Shown in pieces: positions 25,442-34,823 of a stretch of DNA of 64,000 nt; within the stretch, counting starts at the first letter, position 1, and the number at the start of each line of letters is the position of its first letter. A program made the translations under genes and the position numbers. This stretch comes from Mesorhizobium sp. M1B.F.Ca.ET.045.04.1.1 (GTDB lineage Bacteria; Pseudomonadota; Alphaproteobacteria; Rhizobiales; Rhizobiaceae). The notes under the pieces were generated by a model that did not search any database, was not told where the DNA came from, and worked only from the letters and a program-made list of their open reading frames with translations. The DNA lies in NCBI RefSeq assembly GCF_003952465.1, contig NZ_CP034448.1:7479001-7543000 (forward strand), read 5' to 3'.

Positions 25442-26776
25442 TCACCGCCTCCAGCCCTTCTTTTTCATGTTCTTGCGCAGGGCCTCGCTGATCTCCACGG
25501 CAGAACCTCGGTCGCCGTCGGCGGGATATGCTGCGGACGTTCCTGTGTTCTCGGCTGCCTTGGGGTGCGCATCGAGTTTTTCGCGCAAGAGAGCCATGAT
25601 CATCGGCCACACTGAGAATTTCTCGTTGCGAGCCCGCTCCGTCAGATTGCGCAAATAACCGCCGCGGCTGGCAATCCGGTCTGACCGCTGCAGGATCGCC
25701 GCCACCGTGATCGCTGCCTTTTCCGGCCCCATCACCTCGACGGCTTCCTGCCAGGCGCTTGGGCTGATCCCCATGAACGGCCGGGCCTGCTCCGCGGCCG
25801 CAACAAAATCGCGCCACGTCCTGATTTGGCCGTCGCGGGCCAGGGTCAACAGCTCGGGGCATGCATCCACCACCATGCCCAAGGGCAAATCCCTGCTCGG
25901 CAGGGCGCGTACGTTGTCGGTTTTGGCGCCAACGCCGCTCGCTTCATCTATTTCTCCTAAGCCGTGTTCAGATTCATCGGTAGAAGAAACATGTGGGTTT
26001 GAATTATGTATATGGCGCTCAGAATGGGACTCATTGGCGTCCGGATTCTCTGAATTGATGAAGGATTCCAGTGTCTGGTGCACGTCGGCCCAGAGATCTT
26101 CCAACTCCTTGCAAATAGCCTCGATGGTTAGGCGTGCGGCCGTCCGCGGCAAGCGGGCGACGATCGCTTCATACCGGCCTAGGAAGCCTTGCCAATTGCC
26201 AGGCACGCCTTCGTTGATGCCCGCCTCGATCATCTTGACGACGTCGCGACGGCAGATCGTGAGGCGCTCCTTGACCAGGCGAAGTGCCTTGCGCTCTCCC
26301 TGGACGGCAGTTGCCAGAGCCCTGAACTCCTCTGCCCGAGCAAGGATGGGTGAAAGATCGAAGCCATAGGCCTGGTCGATTGCTCCGCCCTGCCCTTTTC
26401 GCGCAAATCGCTTTCCGTTCGGGCTGTCACGCCGGATGATGAGGCCCGTGGCCACTAGATTAGCCAGATGACGCCTGAGCGTTGACTGCGGCATGCCGTT
26501 GGCGCGGAGGCTGAGCTGCTCATTGGACGGAAACACGATCAGACCGTCTTCTGCCGTCAGCTCATCGGCGCGATGAAATGACAAAAGCGCGTTCAAGATC
26601 GCCAGGGCACGATCAGTCGCTCCGAGAGCCTCCTTGGCCTCACGGATATCTCGGAAGACCTGCCACTTTGAAGCCCGAGCTTCCACATCAATTTCGCTGG
26701 CCGCGAGCTGGCTTGCGAGTTGCCCAAGCGTCATTGGCCGCCGCCCAAAGGGCGTCGTTGCGGTATGCGTCCCCAT
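25442..26776 (-). CDS. repC: Plasmid replication initiator RepC
   Basis: A 444-residue RepC. The start MGTHTATTPFGRRPMTLGQL at 26776 is the typical family N-terminus; an in-frame start at 26788 adds only MEGK. The N-terminal winged-helix part has NEQLSLRANGMPQSTLRRHLANL; a variable middle precedes the C-terminal WQEAVEVMGPEKAAITVAAILQ and GGYLRNLTERA segments. RepC binds the origin, usually inside its own coding sequence, and is limiting for replication. It follows repA and repB and is controlled by the antisense RNA in the repB-repC gap. Confidence 0.97.
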   Translation of the reverse strand: MGTHTATTPFGRRPMTLGQLASQLAASEIDVEARASKWQVFRDIREAKEALGATDRALAILNALLSFHRADELTAEDGLIVFPSNEQLSLRANGMPQSTLRRHLANLVATGLIIRRDSPNGKRFARKGQGGAIDQAYGFDLSPILARAEEFRALATAVQGERKALRLVKERLTICRRDVVKMIEAGINEGVPGNWQGFLGRYEAIVARLPRTAARLTIEAICKELEDLWADVHQTLESFINSENPDANESHSERHIHNSNPHVSSTDESEHGLGEIDEASGVGAKTDNVRALPSRDLPLGMVVDACPELLTLARDGQIRTWRDFVAAAEQARPFMGISPSAWQEAVEVMGPEKAAITVAAILQRSDRIASRGGYLRNLTERARNEKFSVWPMIMALLREKLDAHPKAAENTGTSAAYPADGDRGSAVEISEALRKNMKKKGWRR

Positions 26777-26836
26777 TTTACCTTCCACCTATCGCTAGGC
26801 AAAAGAAATCAGCTCGCCGAAATGGCGCCGAGACTC

Positions 26837-26865
26837 TTGACAGTGATTCGTGGATTTGCGATTCT
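26837..26865 (+). promoter_or_regulatory. Promoter of the repABC antisense RNA
   Basis: TTGACA at 26837-26842, a 17-base spacer and GATTCT at 26860-26865, on the strand opposite to repC, in the repB-repC gap. A consensus -35 with a weaker -10 fits the known ctRNA promoters. Confidence 0.7.
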
Positions 26866-26871
26866 CAGCTT

Positions 26872-26925
26872 GTCACAGAATGAGAGAGGCTTCCACGGTT
26901 CGCCGTTTGGGGGCCTTTTTCTTTT
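26872..26925 (+). ncRNA. Counter-transcribed RNA (incA/ctRNA) of repABC
   Basis: Transcription from the promoter at 26837-26865 would begin near 26872. It ends at a terminator made of outer stem AGGCTTCC/GGGGGCCT and inner stem ACGG-TTCG-CCGT, followed by TTTTTCTTTT, to give an RNA of about 54 nt. In repABC plasmids such RNAs pair with the repC leader, attenuate repC and determine incompatibility. Position, size, orientation and hairpin all agree; the start point is inferred. Confidence 0.85.
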
Positions 26926-26931
26926 GCGGTT

Positions 26932-27918
26932 TCAGTTCTCCTGTTTCGACCGCCTGTAGGCCTCAAAGAGGCTGTCCAGATTGTCAGAAATCCACTCGCC
27001 AAAGGGTTTCCCTTCGGCCTTTGAAATCTTTAGCGTGCAGTCCTTCGGACCGATCTTCGTGGTCACGCTAACTATTTTGTCGCTAGGAGCCCAGGATTTG
27101 GCCACGGGCTTCGAAATCGTCTTCCGGACGGCCTTCCCGCCCTTATGGAGGGCGTCGAACAACTTGTTGAAGCGTCCGTCTGTGTCTTCGGACAGGAAGC
27201 TGTCGGTGGTGATGAATTCCTTCGCTGCCGCGGCGTTGCGGGGATTGTCGATCAGTTTCCGCAGCTCAAGCCAGCGATCGCGTCCAATACCTTTGGCGGC
27301 ACCGATACCGTCAATGATCTCCGCAGGGACGGATTTTGGGATCGTCATCATTTTCGAGAGCGTCTGATAATCTACGGAGAGCGCGGACTGGATTGTCTCC
27401 CGGCCAAATCCACGCTCATCAAGCTGCTGTGCAAAAACTACCTTCTCGATGAACGAGAGGTTCGCCCGAGCGGAATTCTCCTGCCCTTGGGCGATGACGT
27501 GATCAAGATCCTCGAGCGTCTTTACGACGGCGCGGACTTTCCGCCCCAGTTCGCTAGCTGCACGCAGACGACGATGCCCAAACACCACCATGTAGCGGCC
27601 TTCAGCCGAAGGATGCGGGCGGACGAGGATCGGGGTGTCCTGCCCGCGTGCCCGGATCGCCTCGACCAGCTCCGCATACTGCTCGTCGTTAACCGTCATC
27701 CGATCCGAGACGAAGGAACCGTCAACGACGGCAGGATCGATCTCTATGATGGCCTCGCCGTCGGCCAGCAAGGCCGCCTGTTTTGTTAGCTCGTCGATAG
27801 ATGAGGAAATGGACTTCGCCGCACCGAATTTGGGCATCGCAGCGAAACGCTCGTCAGGGACGACGTCCGTGTCGTCGTCTTCGGCGAGGATTCGGTTGAA
27901 GATGTTCTTTCTGGCCAT
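26932..27918 (-). CDS. repB: Plasmid partitioning protein RepB (ParB family)
   Basis: A 328-residue ParB-type centromere-binding protein. The N-terminus MARKNIFNRIL is the RepB signature. The ParB/Srx-like domain has the HRRLRAASELGRKVRAVVKT box, followed by the helix-turn-helix region (QQLDERGFGRETIQSALSV). The C-terminus ends SLFEAYRRSKQEN. Together with RepA it segregates the plasmid and represses the operon. Length is typical. No parS palindrome was recognised with confidence. Confidence 0.96.
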   Translation of the reverse strand: MARKNIFNRILAEDDDTDVVPDERFAAMPKFGAAKSISSSIDELTKQAALLADGEAIIEIDPAVVDGSFVSDRMTVNDEQYAELVEAIRARGQDTPILVRPHPSAEGRYMVVFGHRRLRAASELGRKVRAVVKTLEDLDHVIAQGQENSARANLSFIEKVVFAQQLDERGFGRETIQSALSVDYQTLSKMMTIPKSVPAEIIDGIGAAKGIGRDRWLELRKLIDNPRNAAAAKEFITTDSFLSEDTDGRFNKLFDALHKGGKAVRKTISKPVAKSWAPSDKIVSVTTKIGPKDCTLKISKAEGKPFGEWISDNLDSLFEAYRRSKQEN

Positions 27919-27952
27919 CTATGTTCCTATGGATGCGCCCGTCTCTTTGAAA

Positions 27953-29197
27953 TCACTGCGGAAAAACCGCATTTAGACTGCCGTCTATTTTCGGCCGCCT
28001 GCCCCACGCTGTGTGGATAAGGTTCCGGATTTCCGAATTTACGGCTTCCATGGATTCGATGGCGCGGTCGTAAGTCGACCTGGTCATACTGGAGCGCTCG
28101 ACCTCATAGAGGGTCTGCTTCGTCAAGCCGGCGTCAGAGATCGCAGTAGATTTCAGCATCTGATTTTGGAGCATCTGCGACGCCAGGATCGATTGCATGA
28201 AACCGACCATCTGAGCCTGCGGGACATCCGTCGGCTCGTAGCGGGTAACCAGGTAACGGAACCAATCCAGATCGACGTCGCCGCCTGCCCGGTTTACCGT
28301 TTTGAGCAAGTCACCCAGCATCAGCAGGAATTGTGACATTGACATCAGGTCGAGCATCTGCGGGTGAACCGTGATGAGAACCGAGGTGGCGGCCGCCAGC
28401 GCCGTAAGCGTTAGGTAACCGAGCTGAGGAGGGCAGTCGATAACGACGATATCGTAGCTGTTGTCGACTTCCTGCAGGGCGCTTTCAATGCGGTTCCAGA
28501 AGCTCTTCCCATCCAGCGAAGCCTTGTTCTGCATCGCCAGCGGCGTGTCGTATTCGTATTCCTGCAGCTCTAGGGACGCGGGAATGAGATCGAGGCCCGG
28601 GAAATTCGTTTTCCGTATCACGCCCGCAACTGACTTGCGCTCGTCGTCATAACGGATCGCCTCGTAGATTGAGGGAAAACGGTCAAGCTCAGGCTGCACG
28701 CCATGGAGAGCGGAAAGCGAAGCCTGGGGATCGAGATCGATCGCAAGAACACGGTGTCCGGTGAGCGCAAGGTGTTGGCCAAGGTGGGCCGCGGTTGTTG
28801 TCTTTCCGGAACCGCCCTTGAAATTGACCACGGCGATTACCTGTAGCTTGTCACCAGATCTGCGATAGGGAACATATTTTTTGCTTTCGGAGCGACCATG
28901 GCGATCCAGCCAGTGACGGAGTTCCCAGAGTTGCTCGGCCGAATATGATCTCCGCCCGCCTGCATGAACCGTTGGCTGGACAGCCTTGCCTTCTAGGTGC
29001 AGCTTCTTCAGGTTGCTGGTGGACACCCCAAGGAAATATGCAGCTTCAGCAAGCGAGAAGTCGCGCAGGGTCTTCGTGGCGTCCGGAGGAAATGTCTCCA
29101 GCCGAAGGAGGTTCAGCTTGCGGCTGATTTCGCGACCTTGGGCAGAAATGGTGTCGTCAAATCGCGGTTTGCCAGCGGCAGAGACGGGAGCATTCAT
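27953..29197 (-). CDS. repA: Plasmid partitioning ATPase RepA (ParA family)
   Basis: A 414-residue ParA with an N-terminal DNA-binding part (DFSLAEAAYFLGVSTSNLKKLH) and a Walker ATPase core (NFKGGSGKTTTAAHLGQHLA; VLAIDLDPQASLSA; IVIDCPPQLGYLTL). RepA moves the plasmid with RepB and represses the repABC promoter. It ends with KIDGSLNAVFPQ, a peptide also found in the trace at 29636-29680. First gene of the repABC operon, 34 bases before repB. Confidence 0.97.
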   Translation of the reverse strand: MNAPVSAAGKPRFDDTISAQGREISRKLNLLRLETFPPDATKTLRDFSLAEAAYFLGVSTSNLKKLHLEGKAVQPTVHAGGRRSYSAEQLWELRHWLDRHGRSESKKYVPYRRSGDKLQVIAVVNFKGGSGKTTTAAHLGQHLALTGHRVLAIDLDPQASLSALHGVQPELDRFPSIYEAIRYDDERKSVAGVIRKTNFPGLDLIPASLELQEYEYDTPLAMQNKASLDGKSFWNRIESALQEVDNSYDIVVIDCPPQLGYLTLTALAAATSVLITVHPQMLDLMSMSQFLLMLGDLLKTVNRAGGDVDLDWFRYLVTRYEPTDVPQAQMVGFMQSILASQMLQNQMLKSTAISDAGLTKQTLYEVERSSMTRSTYDRAIESMEAVNSEIRNLIHTAWGRRPKIDGSLNAVFPQ

Positions 29198-29212
29198 CTG
29201 GTCGGGACCTCA

Positions 29213-29253
29213 AATGACGGCATTTTTGACGAAACCGCCGAATTGCCGTCATT
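29213..29253 (-). promoter_or_regulatory. Inverted repeat upstream of repA, likely RepA operator
   Basis: AATGACGGCA (29213-29222) and TGCCGTCATT (29244-29253) are exact inverted repeats of 10 bp with a 21-base centre, beginning 16 bases before the repA start. RepA/RepB autoregulation uses operators in this place. TGACGG words return near 31490-31590. Confidence 0.6.
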
Positions 29254-29635
29254 ATGCCTGATTCTGGTTCTCTCACAAGAAATTTAAAGTTAACAGAACG
29301 TTAAAGCGGTTCCCGACGCAGATTTCGACTCTGGAACGCGTCGACAGCACGCCACAATGAGGTTCCGTCGAGATGCCATTTGTCGGCACTTCGCGACCCC
29401 TCCGATGCGGGTTATCTGGATCGAAGCGATCAATGGTGCTCAGCAAGTAGCTCCGCGGCACGGCAAAAGCTTAAAAAGCGAACCCAAAATGTTGTACGCG
29501 ATTGATCTCAGCCGACAGGATAGCGCTTATATTGCAACACGGTGACGCGCCTGCGGAGGGTAAGGTCGAGATCCTCGTCGATCGAACGGATCGAGGTTCT
29601 TGGTCACCGCGTCGAGTGGGTCATCCCGGGCAGGG
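29254..29635. other. Region upstream of repABC, no gene seen
   Basis: No coding region recognised. The repABC promoter should lie in its left part. Confidence 0.4.
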
Positions 29636-29695
29636 GCCGAAAAAGTAGACGGCAGTCTAAACTCCGTTTTTTCGCAATGATTTCAAGGGGAGAGG
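29636..29695 (+). pseudogene. C-terminal trace of a second repA
   Basis: One plus frame reads AEKVDGSLNSVFSQ and stops at 29678-29680, matching the RepA end PKIDGSLNAVFPQ. The next bases (TGATTTCAAGGGGAGAGG) also match the repA-repB junction of the intact locus. The IS66-family element begins a few bases later, so a second repABC was broken here. Confidence 0.65.
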
Positions 29696-29706
29696 AGGGT
29701 TCGGTA

Positions 29707-31409
29707 GTAACCGGGGCAAAACCGGTGGCGGCCGCAGCGTTATGACTCGGGGGTATTGGGTCACAGTGGGTGGCGGTTTGGCGGGCGGCGGGATTCCGCC
29801 GGGCCATGTCGGAGCCACCAGATTCTCGAACGCTGACCCCTGCAGACCTGCTCGAGATGATCGTGCAGTTGCGGGCAGAGGTCGCCGGGCTTCGCGCCGA
29901 GAATGCGGCTCTGAAGGATGAGATCCGGCGTCTGAAGGTCTACCGCCGCGCCCGACGCTGAAGCCGAGCGGGATGGAGCAGTCGTCCAAGCGGAGCTCGC
30001 CTGCGGCGACGGGTCCGAAGCGGCGTGGCTCGAGCCGGGCGATCGTCACCGAAGAGCGCCGTCTTTGTTATGAGCCGCCACCGGGCTCGCGGTTTCTGGG
30101 GCGGACAAGCTTCGTGGTGCAGGATCTGACGATCGGGGTGCGGGTGGTCCGCTATCATCGGGACCGCTGGCGTTTGCCGGATGGCCGGATCGTCGTCGCT
30201 CCGCTGCCCGACGGGGTTGACGGGCACTTCGGTCTGGAACTTCGGCGTCTGGTGCTGTCACTTTATCACCAGGGCCAATCGACCGTGGAGCGGATCGTCG
30301 CGTTGCTGCGCGACTTCGGCGTGTTGATCTCCAAGCGCCAGGTCGTGCGGATCCTGACCAGCAAGATCGACGCCTTCGTCGCCGAAGCGAAGCAGGTTCT
30401 GACGGCCGGGCTCGCTGCGGCCGGTTGGGTCAGCGTCGATGACACCGGGGCCCGCCATGGCGCGGTCAATGGCGTGTGCACGCAAGTCGGCAATGACCGG
30501 TTCGCCGTGTTTACGACCACCAAGTCGAAGAGCCGGCTGAACTTCCTGCGGCTCCTGCACGGCGGGTCGGTCCTGAACGCCGCCTCACGCGCCTACATGC
30601 TGGAGCGCGGGCTGCCGGTGGCCACGACGGATCTTCTGCATGCCGGGCGCGAGCCGTCCGTGTTCGAGGATGAGGCGTCATGGGACACCCATCTGCTCGC
30701 CCATGGCCTGGAGCCCAAGGATGGCCCTCTGGCCCCGTTCCGGATCGCCAGTGAAGGCGCGTTGTGGGGCGGTCTGACCGAGGCAACGGCCCTCGACGGC
30801 ACTGTCATCCTCAGTGATGGGGCGGGCCAGTTCGCAATCGGCGAGCACGCGCGGTGCTGGGTCCATATGGAGCGGCAGATCCATGCCCTCGATAGCTTCA
30901 CCGAACCGCAGCGCCGCGCCAAGGCCCTGATCCAGAGCCGGATCTGGTGGCTTTACAACGACATCAAGGCCTGGTGTCTGGAACCGACGCCCCGAAGAGC
31001 CAAGGAACTGGCCCGGCGGTTCGACCGGATCGTCGGCATGAAGACCAGGTTCGTGACCCTCGACCGTCTACTCGCGCGCATCCGGACCGACCGCCAAAGC
31101 TTCCTGAAGATCCTCCAACGCCCGGACATTCCGCTCCGTACCAACGGCTCGGAGAACGATATCCGCAGCGTCGTGACCCGGCGCAAGATCAGCGGCGGAA
31201 CCCACAGCGACCAGGGCCGTGCCGCCCGCGACACCATGCTCAGCATGATGAAGACCTGCAACAGGCTCGGTGTCAGCTTCTGGGATTATCTCGGCGACCG
31301 CCTCGGCATCCCTGGCAGAAAGGTACTACCGCTTCCCGTTCTCATCGCTGCTCGCTGAACCCCAACAGCAGATCCACCCGCGCAACACCACCGGTTTTGC
31401 CCCGGTTAC
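29707..31409 (+). mobile_element. IS66-family insertion sequence, 1.7 kb
   Basis: Perfect 22-bp terminal inverted repeats at 29707-29728 and 31388-31409; they start GTAACCGGGGCAAAACC. The element carries one IS66-type transposase gene and no TnpA/TnpB accessory genes, as in the ISBst12 subgroup. The 8-base flanks (GTTCGGTA and TCGCTAAA) are not identical, so a rearrangement may have followed insertion. Confidence 0.88.
29806..31358 (+). pseudogene. IS66-family transposase, frameshifted near the N-terminus
   Basis: The N-terminal part (from the ATG at 29806) has a coiled coil, LEMIVQLRAEVAGLRAENAALKDEIRRLK. After that, one base seems lost near 29943: an extra G would continue KGLPPRPTLKPSG straight into MEQSSKRSS at 29973, as in relatives. 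The rest (29973-31358, 461 residues) is intact, with DDTGARHGAVNG, ILSDGAGQF, CWVHMERQIHAL and the final NGSENDIRSVVTRRKISGGTHSDQGRAARDTM stretch, given here only as a landmark region. It is either inactive or rescued by frameshifting or the internal start. Confidence 0.8.
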
Positions 31410-31481
31410 TCGCTAAACACTCTAAGCAACTGATTTCAAAATCAGATTTTTCATCATCTATCGTGACTATCGCGTACAAAG

Positions 31482-31505
31482 AGACCGTTCTGACGGTCTT
31501 TTTGA
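31482..31505 (+). terminator. Rho-independent terminator
   Basis: AGACCGT/ACGGTCT stem with loop TCTG, then TTTTTGACGG. Lies 70 bases beyond the IS66 element. Confidence 0.65.
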
Positions 31506-31755
31506 CGGTATCCGTTTTCTTGTCCGAGAGCAAAATCGCAATACCGTCAGCCAATTCGGCCGATGACGGTGTTTTTCGGAAGCTAACGCAGGACATGCGC
31601 CGGGAACTCACGCTATGTTCTTCCATCGCGCCACGATGCTGACGCGCCGATGTCTCGCGCCACGTTTACAGCACCTGGAAGGGCTGCTTGCTGACTTTCA
31701 CAGACCGGTGTAATAAAATGTTGGAACTTACCGGTAATTGCCGACAGTTTGATAC

Positions 31756-32382
31756 ATGACCGAATCCGTTGAAACCTCTCAGCGCGACCTTGCCGTCGGT
31801 CTGATTGAGCGCCACGGGATCATGCGCCTGTCGGACCTGAAACGCCGAGGCATCAATCCGGCTACACTGGCTCGTCTGGTTGACGAGGGCATCCTCCATC
31901 GCCCCTCACGAGGGCTCTACGAACGCGCGGATGCCGACGTCGACATTTCTCATTCCCTGGCCGAAGTCGCGACCCGTGTTCCGAAAGGTGTGATCTGCCT
32001 CGTATCGGCGCTCCAGTTTCATGAGATCACGCTGCAGCTTCCGCGCAGCGTCTGGATCGCAATCGGCTCCAAGGACCGCAAGCCGACGATCGACTATCCG
32101 CCCACCCGGGTTGCTCGCTTCGGCGAAAAGGCGCTCACCCTTGGCGTCAAGACCTACACCATCGATTCGGTACCTGTCCGGATCTTCGATCCGGCCAAAT
32201 CGATCGTGGACTGCTTCCGCTTTCGCAACGCCGTCGGCCTTGACGTTGCAATGGAAGCGCTGCGCATGGGATGGCGATCCAGAAAGGCTAAGCCCGACGA
32301 CATTGCCCGATATGCGCAGGCGCTGCGCATCTGGAGTATCGTTCGTCCTTATCTTGAAAGCACAGTTGCTGATGAAGGATAG
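31756..32382 (+). CDS. AbiEi-family type IV antitoxin
   Basis: A 208-residue protein. The N-terminal winged helix (LIERHGIMRLSDLKRRGINPATLARLVDEGILHRPSRGLY region) is followed by the AbiEi C-terminal domain with VPKGVICLVSALQFHEITLQ and ARFGEKALTLGVKTYTID. In AbiE modules this protein represses the promoter and neutralises the nucleotidyltransferase toxin. Here the toxin gene downstream is broken, so the antitoxin is left alone. Its stop overlaps the toxin start by 11 bases. Confidence 0.88.
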   Translation: MTESVETSQRDLAVGLIERHGIMRLSDLKRRGINPATLARLVDEGILHRPSRGLYERADADVDISHSLAEVATRVPKGVICLVSALQFHEITLQLPRSVWIAIGSKDRKPTIDYPPTRVARFGEKALTLGVKTYTIDSVPVRIFDPAKSIVDCFRFRNAVGLDVAMEALRMGWRSRKAKPDDIARYAQALRIWSIVRPYLESTVADEG

Positions 32383-33186
32383 GCCGGCGAATCTTCCAGC
32401 ATCGATTCTTGCTCGGCTCCGCAACATCGCGCGGAACAAGCAGACGGACAATCAGCTCATCCTGAGGCGATACGCCATCGAGAGGCTGCTTTATCGGCTG
32501 AGCATCTCCCCGCATCGCGATCAGTTCATCCTGAAGGGCGCGATGCTCTTCACAGCGTGGCTCATCGATCCGTTTCGCCCTACGCAGGACCTCGATCTTC
32601 TCGGATTCGGCAATCCGGCCGTAGCGGCGATCCGATCCGTTTTCGAAACGATTTGCCGGATCGAGGCCGAAAAAGACGGACTGGTGTACGATACGAACGC
32701 CTAAGCGTCGAGGTGATCCGTGAAGGCCAGCAATATGGCGGCGTCAGGGTGCAGACGACAGCGTCTCTCGGGAGGACCCGGATCCCGGTACAAGTTGACA
32801 TCGGCTTTGGTGACGCTGTTACGCCGATGGCGCAGGAGCTGGAGTTTCCGTCGCTTCTGTCGGCCGAGGGTCCTCGACTGAGAGCCTATCCCAGGGAAAC
32901 CGTGGTTGCCGAAAAACTCCAGGCAATCGTCGTGCTTGGCCAGGCGAACAGTCGCATGAAGGATTTTTACGACCTGCTGGCGCTGTCGCGGCTGTTCGCG
33001 TTCGAATGTGGATCGCTGGTCCAGGCAATCCGAGCGACATTTGAACGCCGTGACACGCTACTGCCAACAGAGAATCCGTTTTCGATATCGCCGCTGCAGC
33101 ACGCTCCGAATTGGAGTCCGTGGTCAACGCTCTGCGCGCGTTCCCGCAGCAGGTTTCTCGGGCCAAGGATCATTTGGAAAAGCTAA
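32372..33186 (+). pseudogene. AbiEii-family toxin, frameshifted
   Basis: The first frame from the ATG at 32372 reads the nucleotidyltransferase core: RYAIERLLYRLSISPHRDQF, ILKGAMLFTAWL and RPTQDLDLLGFG, then stops at 32702-32704. The second frame carries on with LSVEVIREGQQYGG, IPVQVDIGFGDAVTP, YPRETVVAEKLQAIV and MKDFYDLLALSRL, all family landmarks. The shift is near 32695. The C-terminal end after TENPF is also doubtful. The toxin should transfer nucleotides (AbiEii/MenT type) but is probably inactive. Confidence 0.85.
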
Positions 33187-33533
33187 ACCCGGAGTTTGAT
33201 GGGTCGTGCGGTAGCGCAGTGGAGGATCATGCCTGACTACGAAACGAACGAATGCCCGGAAAACTTCGGCCGCGCTAGCCTTCGGACAGATCGCCACGCA
33301 CGCCGGCGGCCAAAGCCGTCCGCTTCACCAGGCGAGCGCTTCCTGGTCGTGATGCGGTGCGCACTACCGTCCTTGCCCTGGCCGGTCACACGGCGAAACA
33401 AAGGCCGATGCGCGATAGGGTCAGTTCAGTCAGTCTGCAAGGCGACGATAGGCAGGTGGCGTCGGAAGAGCCTCGGCGCGGCGGAGCGTTTCGTCGGAGG
33501 CGGGCTTGGGCGGACGCGCGTCTTTCGTCGTGC
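33187..33533. other. Intergenic, no gene seen
   Basis: A long plus-strand open frame is present, but it has no family resemblance and a Arg/Ser/Pro bias. Nothing recognised. Confidence 0.4.
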
Positions 33534-34622
33534 TCAAAACAGATATTTTTTGTCGGCCCAGGCGAGCAGCACCGCCGCATCCTGGTTGGGTAGGCGTACG
33601 CGCCCGGCGCGCAGGGCTTCCGCGATCGCGTCGCCGACGTGGGGATCGACCCAGTGGCCATGCGTCATCAGGAAAAACCATGCGAAGGGCAGGCCGATCT
33701 CGAGGTCGATCGCCTCGATGCGCTCCATCAGCCGGTGCACGGACACACCGTCGTCGCCAAGCAGCCGGTCGGCCGGCATCTTGAGCGGCCGCGGGATGAA
33801 GCTCAGCTGGCGCTCCCCGCGCTCCTCGTAGTCGGTGATGTCGAAGGCCCAGTGCTCAAAAATCCGTGCTGCCGACGCGCTCGACCGCTCCCAGTCGGCG
33901 AAGAACCGGTTCTCGCGCGGGACGAAGTCGAACCAGCCGGGGTTCATGTCGAGAAAGGCGGTGTCGCGCGCGCCGTCGGGACTGACCTCGCGGATGACGC
34001 GCCGTTCGAGCTCAGGCCTGCGTGCCTCGCGCTGCTCGCGTTCACGGCGCCGGCGGGTGGCGAGAAAGCTGCGCATATGGGCGAGGCCGCTGCGGCGCCG
34101 CAGCCGGTAGACCGGGCCTGCGAGCACCGGCGCGTCCGTCCCCGGCTCGCGCTTGACCCAGGACGGCTCGAGCAGATCGCCGACGCTCCAGGGCCGATAG
34201 CCGGGATCAACGACGGGGCCGGCCAAAACCTCGACCTCGCGGCCAAGCGAGAGCTGGACGAAGTCGGCGACGCCCGGGCCCGTCGGGGCGAAGGCGAACA
34301 CGGCCGCGCCGCGCCATTCGGCGAATTTCTTCCCGCTGTCGCGATGGCGGCTCCAGAAGGTGGCCAGCTCGCCGCCTAGCGCGGCCAACTCGCTCTTTAT
34401 CCACGCCTCATGCTCGCCGATCCGGACGCCGTCGGCGTCGATCACCGTGCGGTCGGCGCCGCGCCAGTAAAAATCGGCGACCGGCGCCGCCGAGAACGTG
34501 AAGGCGGGGAAGGCGGCGGAGAGGGCAGGGGCCAGATCCGCGTCGGCCGAGGCCGGCTCCAGACTAGCGAGCACGGTCTCGACCGTAGCGGCGTCGGGCA
34601 GGCGGATCGGGGTTTCGGGCAT
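33534..34622 (-). CDS. Hypothetical protein, 362 aa
   Basis: No family recognised. The N-terminal half is Ala-rich alpha/beta. A basic helix-forming region (residues about 185-215, RRRREREQREARRPELERRV) is followed by DMNPGWFDFVPRENRFFADW and a C-terminal part with PFAWFFLMTHGHWVDPHVGD. The composition and codon use match DUF1403 and ScpB at 36-37.7 kb, GC-rich and intact, suggesting that it arrived with them. Start ATG at 34622; no strong ribosome site. Confidence 0.75.
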   Translation of the reverse strand: MPETPIRLPDAATVETVLASLEPASADADLAPALSAAFPAFTFSAAPVADFYWRGADRTVIDADGVRIGEHEAWIKSELAALGGELATFWSRHRDSGKKFAEWRGAAVFAFAPTGPGVADFVQLSLGREVEVLAGPVVDPGYRPWSVGDLLEPSWVKREPGTDAPVLAGPVYRLRRRSGLAHMRSFLATRRRREREQREARRPELERRVIREVSPDGARDTAFLDMNPGWFDFVPRENRFFADWERSSASAARIFEHWAFDITDYEERGERQLSFIPRPLKMPADRLLGDDGVSVHRLMERIEAIDLEIGLPFAWFFLMTHGHWVDPHVGDAIAEALRAGRVRLPNQDAAVLLAWADKKYLF

Positions 34623-34823
34623 TTTTTCCCCTTGGCGACCGGGAGAAGCCGTACGGCGTATCGCCGGCGGCCATCTAGATTTGACAGATCCTGGGTGTCA
34701 TTCAGCGTAGGTCGCTAGCTTGCAGGTTGGGGACTCTTAACACTTTTCGCTCATCCTAGTTTCCTACCATGATAAGTGAATTCTTAGCCTTGTTCAGAGG
34801 ACGAAGTCCGAGAGGGAAGCTGA

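Noticed and set aside
33196..33831. 211-codon plus-strand frame
   Set aside because: Half of it is antisense to the 362-residue gene; the rest has no recognisable sequence.
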